Shown here: positions 61,852 through 64,000 of the stretch, one piece after another
Numbering within the stretch: the stretch's first letter is position 1
Layout: each line of letters begins with the position of its first letter
Origin: Shinella sumterensis
Lineage (GTDB): Bacteria > Pseudomonadota > Alphaproteobacteria > Rhizobiales > Rhizobiaceae
DNA length: 64,000 nucleotides
Assembly: GCF_004514425.2 (NCBI RefSeq)
Contig: NZ_MYFN02000001.1
Location: forward strand, 310,001 to 374,000
Direction: 5' to 3'
Notes under the pieces: model-generated
Databases searched by the model: none
What the model was told of the DNA's origin: nothing
What the model saw: the letters and a program-made list of their open reading frames with translations, nothing else
Program-made: the position numbers and the translations under genes

Positions 61852-62751
61852 TTATCGTGACCGGTCCACCTCCCGCAGGAGGTCGATGAAGGCTCGCAGC
61901 GGTGATGGTACATGCCGGCTGCGCGAATAATAGAGCGCCAGGCCGGGCAAGGGCGGGCACCAGTCATCGAGCACGGTCACCAACCGGCCCGATCCGACGA
62001 GCGGCCGCGCGAAATGTTCCGGCACATAAGCAATACCGCGGCCGTCCGCCGCCGCCTGCACGAGAAGATCACTGTCATCGAGGGTGAGGTTGCCCGGCAC
62101 GTCGACAGAGATTTCGGCGCCGCGTCTGGAAAACTCCCAGCGATAGCGCTTGCCGCTCGGCAGACGTTGGCGGATGCAGCAATGCTGATGAAGATCATCG
62201 GGTGTTTGCGGTTTGGCCTTGCCGTCCAGATAAGATGGCGCTGCGACGGTGACGAAACGCACGTCGCCGCCGAATCTTACCGCGATCATGTCTTTCGGAA
62301 CGGCTTCCAACAGGCGTATTCCGGCGTCGAAGCCCTGTTCCACAATGTCGACAAGGCGGCCTTCCGATACGAGATCAAGCTCGACGTCGGGATAGAGATC
62401 GAGAAAGCGCGGAACGACGTCAGCGAGAAGGATGCGTGCGCCGCTCTTGTTCGCATTGATCCGTAGCGTGCCACTTGGCGTGCCGCGTTCCTCCGAAAGC
62501 GTATCGAGCGCCTGATCGAGATCCTGAAGAAGCGGATTGACGCGACCGAGCAGGCGCGAGCCGGCTTGTGTCAGCGAAACACTGCGCGTCGTCCTGTTGA
62601 AGAGCCGAACGCCGAGTTTCGCCTCGAGACCGATGATCGCGTGGCTGAGGGCGGAACGCGAAACACCCATGACATCGGCTGCTTTACGAAAGCTCTGATG
62701 ATCGGCCACTGCCGAAAAGGCGGCTAGATCGCTTAGGCTGGGGCGCACCAT
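61852..62751 (-). CDS. LysR-family transcriptional regulator, paralogue-like
   Basis: A 299-residue LysR regulator: AAFSAVADHQSFRKAADVMG with VSRSALSHAIIGLEAKLGVR (about 11-50), RTTRSVSLTQAG near 56 and a C-terminal CPPLPGLALYYSRSRHVPSP. It resembles the LysR protein at 58614 in hinge and C-terminus. It is divergent from the SDR gene at 62846, across a 94-base gap with two copies of an ATTCGYGAAT palindrome, one overlapping its start codon. Confidence 0.9.
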   Translation of the reverse strand: MVRPSLSDLAAFSAVADHQSFRKAADVMGVSRSALSHAIIGLEAKLGVRLFNRTTRSVSLTQAGSRLLGRVNPLLQDLDQALDTLSEERGTPSGTLRINANKSGARILLADVVPRFLDLYPDVELDLVSEGRLVDIVEQGFDAGIRLLEAVPKDMIAVRFGGDVRFVTVAAPSYLDGKAKPQTPDDLHQHCCIRQRLPSGKRYRWEFSRRGAEISVDVPGNLTLDDSDLLVQAAADGRGIAYVPEHFARPLVGSGRLVTVLDDWCPPLPGLALYYSRSRHVPSPLRAFIDLLREVDRSR

Positions 62752-62828
62752 TCGTGAATTTTCCTCACTATCTCATCTCAAATTGCAAATCTTATATCAC
62801 CAATCCGGGAGATCTACATTCGCGAATG
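62750..62828. promoter_or_regulatory. Pair of ATTCGYGAAT palindromes in a divergent promoter
   Basis: ATTCGTGAAT (62750-62759) and ATTCGCGAAT (62818-62827, inside the perfect palindrome CATTCGCGAATG) lie 68 bases apart, between the LysR and SDR genes. Repeated dyads are typical of LysR-controlled promoters. Confidence 0.5.
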
Positions 62829-62845
62829 GAAGATAAGGAGATCAC

Positions 62846-63679
62846 ATGCCAAAGACATGGTTCATAACCGGCGCTTCTTCGGGGCTCGGTTTCGAAATGA
62901 CGCAGCGACTGCTTTCGCAGGGTCACACGGTCGTTGCAACTGTCCGCCGTCGCGGGGCGCTGACGCAACTCGAACAGACGTACCGCGAACGCCTGGACGT
63001 GGTTCTGCTCGATCTGGTCGAGCCGGAAAGCATAAGTCTCGCAATCGGAGATGCCTTCCGAAGGCACGGCCGGATAGACGTCATTGTCAGCAATGCCGGC
63101 TACGGACTGTTCGGTGCTGCGGAAGAGCTGACGAACGGCGAGATCGATCGACAGATCGCCACAAATCTCACGGGGTCCATTCACCTGATCCGCGCAGCAT
63201 TGCCGCTTCTTCGAAAGCAAGGCGGCGGACGCATCGTCCAGGTGTCGTCCGAAGGCGGGCAGATCGCCTATCCGGGCTTCAGCCTCTATCACGCGACCAA
63301 ATGGGGCATCGAGGGCTTCATCGAAGCCGTGGCACAGGAGGTGGCGCCTTTCGGCATCGACTTCATCATCGCCGAGCCGGGGCCGACGGGCACGAACTTC
63401 GGAGCCAATCTGGTCTGTGCGGATCCTATGTCTGCTTACGATGGAACGCCTGCGGGCGCCGTTCGCCGTGCAATCGCCGATGGCAGTTTCGAGATCAGGG
63501 GGGATGCGGCGCGCACCGTGGCCGCAATCCTGTCGGCTGCCGCAAGCGAGGCACCACCATTGCGATTGGCGCTGGGCAGCACGGCCTACTCCTCCATCTC
63601 GCAGGCGCTTTCCAAACGCCTGTCGGCACTTGAGGCGCAGCGGGACGTCGCGAATTCCGCCGACCGGCAGGATCTGTGA
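62846..63679 (+). CDS. Short-chain dehydrogenase/reductase (classical SDR)
   Basis: A 277-residue SDR. The cofactor motif TGASSGLG is at 8-15, NAG at 83-85, catalytic Ser near 134, and Tyr148 and Lys152 in YHATK. TVRRRGAL after the second strand suggests NADP preference. AAGGAGATCAC precedes the start. It reduces or oxidises an unknown carbonyl. It is divergent from the LysR gene, and followed by an exported lipocalin-like gene. Confidence 0.9.
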   Translation: MPKTWFITGASSGLGFEMTQRLLSQGHTVVATVRRRGALTQLEQTYRERLDVVLLDLVEPESISLAIGDAFRRHGRIDVIVSNAGYGLFGAAEELTNGEIDRQIATNLTGSIHLIRAALPLLRKQGGGRIVQVSSEGGQIAYPGFSLYHATKWGIEGFIEAVAQEVAPFGIDFIIAEPGPTGTNFGANLVCADPMSAYDGTPAGAVRRAIADGSFEIRGDAARTVAAILSAAASEAPPLRLALGSTAYSSISQALSKRLSALEAQRDVANSADRQDL

Positions 63680-63727
63680 ACCGCGCAGCGGCAGGACCCT
63701 ATCATTCATAACAGCAGAGGAAACGAC

Positions 63728-64000
63728 ATGTTCATTCGACCGATCACATTGGCTGTAGCCGTCAGCATTTCGTCGGCTGCCTTCGCGCAGACTGCCACCG
63801 AAAATCAGGTCGTAGGCACCTGGCGCATGATCTCCGCGACGATCGACCCCGGCGGGGAAAATATCGCCGCCTATGGAGAGAAGCCCAATGGGCTTCTGGT
63901 CTTCACGCCTGACATGCATTTCGTGGAGGTCTTGACCGACGCCGAAATCCCGCCGTTTGCTTCCAACACGCGCGGCGAGGGAACGGATGATGAAAATCGC
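63728..64000 (+). CDS. Exported lipocalin-like protein, N-terminal part (runs off window)
   Basis: The first 91 residues are visible. A signal peptide (about 1-21, ending AAFAQ) is followed by NQVVGTWRMISATIDPGGEN and YGEKPNGLLVFTPDMHF, the opening pattern of lipocalin-like domain proteins. The function is unknown. It repeats the theme, seen at 60752 and 61411, of a small exported protein after a reductase. The gene continues beyond the window. Confidence 0.7.
   Translation, partial: MFIRPITLAVAVSISSAAFAQTATENQVVGTWRMISATIDPGGENIAAYGEKPNGLLVFTPDMHFVEVLTDAEIPPFASNTRGEGTDDENR

Noticed and set aside
1-64000. CRISPR arrays, tRNA or rRNA genes, prophage and plasmid replication genes
   Set aside because: No regularly spaced repeats, cloverleaf sequences, rRNA-like stretches, integrases or replication proteins were seen in the window.

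Overview
The window looks like chromosome or chromid/megaplasmid DNA of a high-GC alphaproteobacterium of the family Rhizobiaceae (Rhizobium/Agrobacterium/Sinorhizobium type). The main evidence is a left end that reads as the succinoglycan exo locus in the Sinorhizobium meliloti gene order. Several other families also fit: DUF982, an Atu4866-type protein, a BlcC/AttM-like lactonase, a ROSE-type small heat-shock gene and many ABC importers. No tRNA, rRNA, CRISPR array, phage or plasmid-replication gene was seen. The only mobile-element trace is a broken IS5-type transposase near 19.4 kb.

Layout. (1) 1-10456: exopolysaccharide genes exoH(partial)-exoT-exoW-exoV-exoU-exoX-exoY-exoF-exoQ-exoZ. 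(2) 10526-16236: a FadR-type regulator divergent from a sugar-type ABC importer that ends with a lactonase-like metallo-hydrolase. (3) 16277-20826: small accessory genes (SnoaL-like, YdcZ-like, LysR, LysE), the IS remnant, and a MarR-GNAT protein with a palindrome upstream. (4) 20937-26588: a siderophore uptake set made of an AraC regulator, a TonB receptor, an RhtX-like MFS permease and a siderophore-interacting reductase. (5) 26696-31189: small hypothetical genes, a cupin, DUF982, an hsp20 gene behind an RpoH-like promoter and a probable ROSE RNA thermometer, and a chemoreceptor. (6) 31276-39739: an Fe3+-type ABC importer followed by CoA-transferase, CoA-ester lyase, 2-hydroxyacid dehydrogenase and RraA-like aldolase, with an IclR regulator; this looks like an organic-acid catabolic operon. 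(7) 40120-54201: two polyamine-type ABC importers, each tied to different enzymes. One has a glutamine-synthetase-like ligase and an iron alcohol dehydrogenase. The other has a PuuB-like FAD oxidase, a cupin and a PuuR-like regulator. Together they suggest gamma-glutamylated amine catabolism. (8) 54279-57123: a FecBCD-type iron-complex ABC importer. (9) 57243-64000: redox genes and local regulators (epimerase with MarR, aldo/keto reductase with LysR, SDR with LysR), with small exported proteins.

Two organising themes stand out. First, in all four operons where the binding-protein gene comes first and is followed by a gap, that gap contains a strong stem-loop (12700, 37846, 44138 and 52389). 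This probably sets the ratio of binding protein to membrane components. Second, many regulators have a clear inverted repeat at their own promoter (20802, 39751, 54171, 58516), which suggests autoregulation. The biochemically most open parts are the lactonase-linked importer, the CoA/aldolase operon and the twin amine operons; their substrates cannot be fixed from sequence alone.
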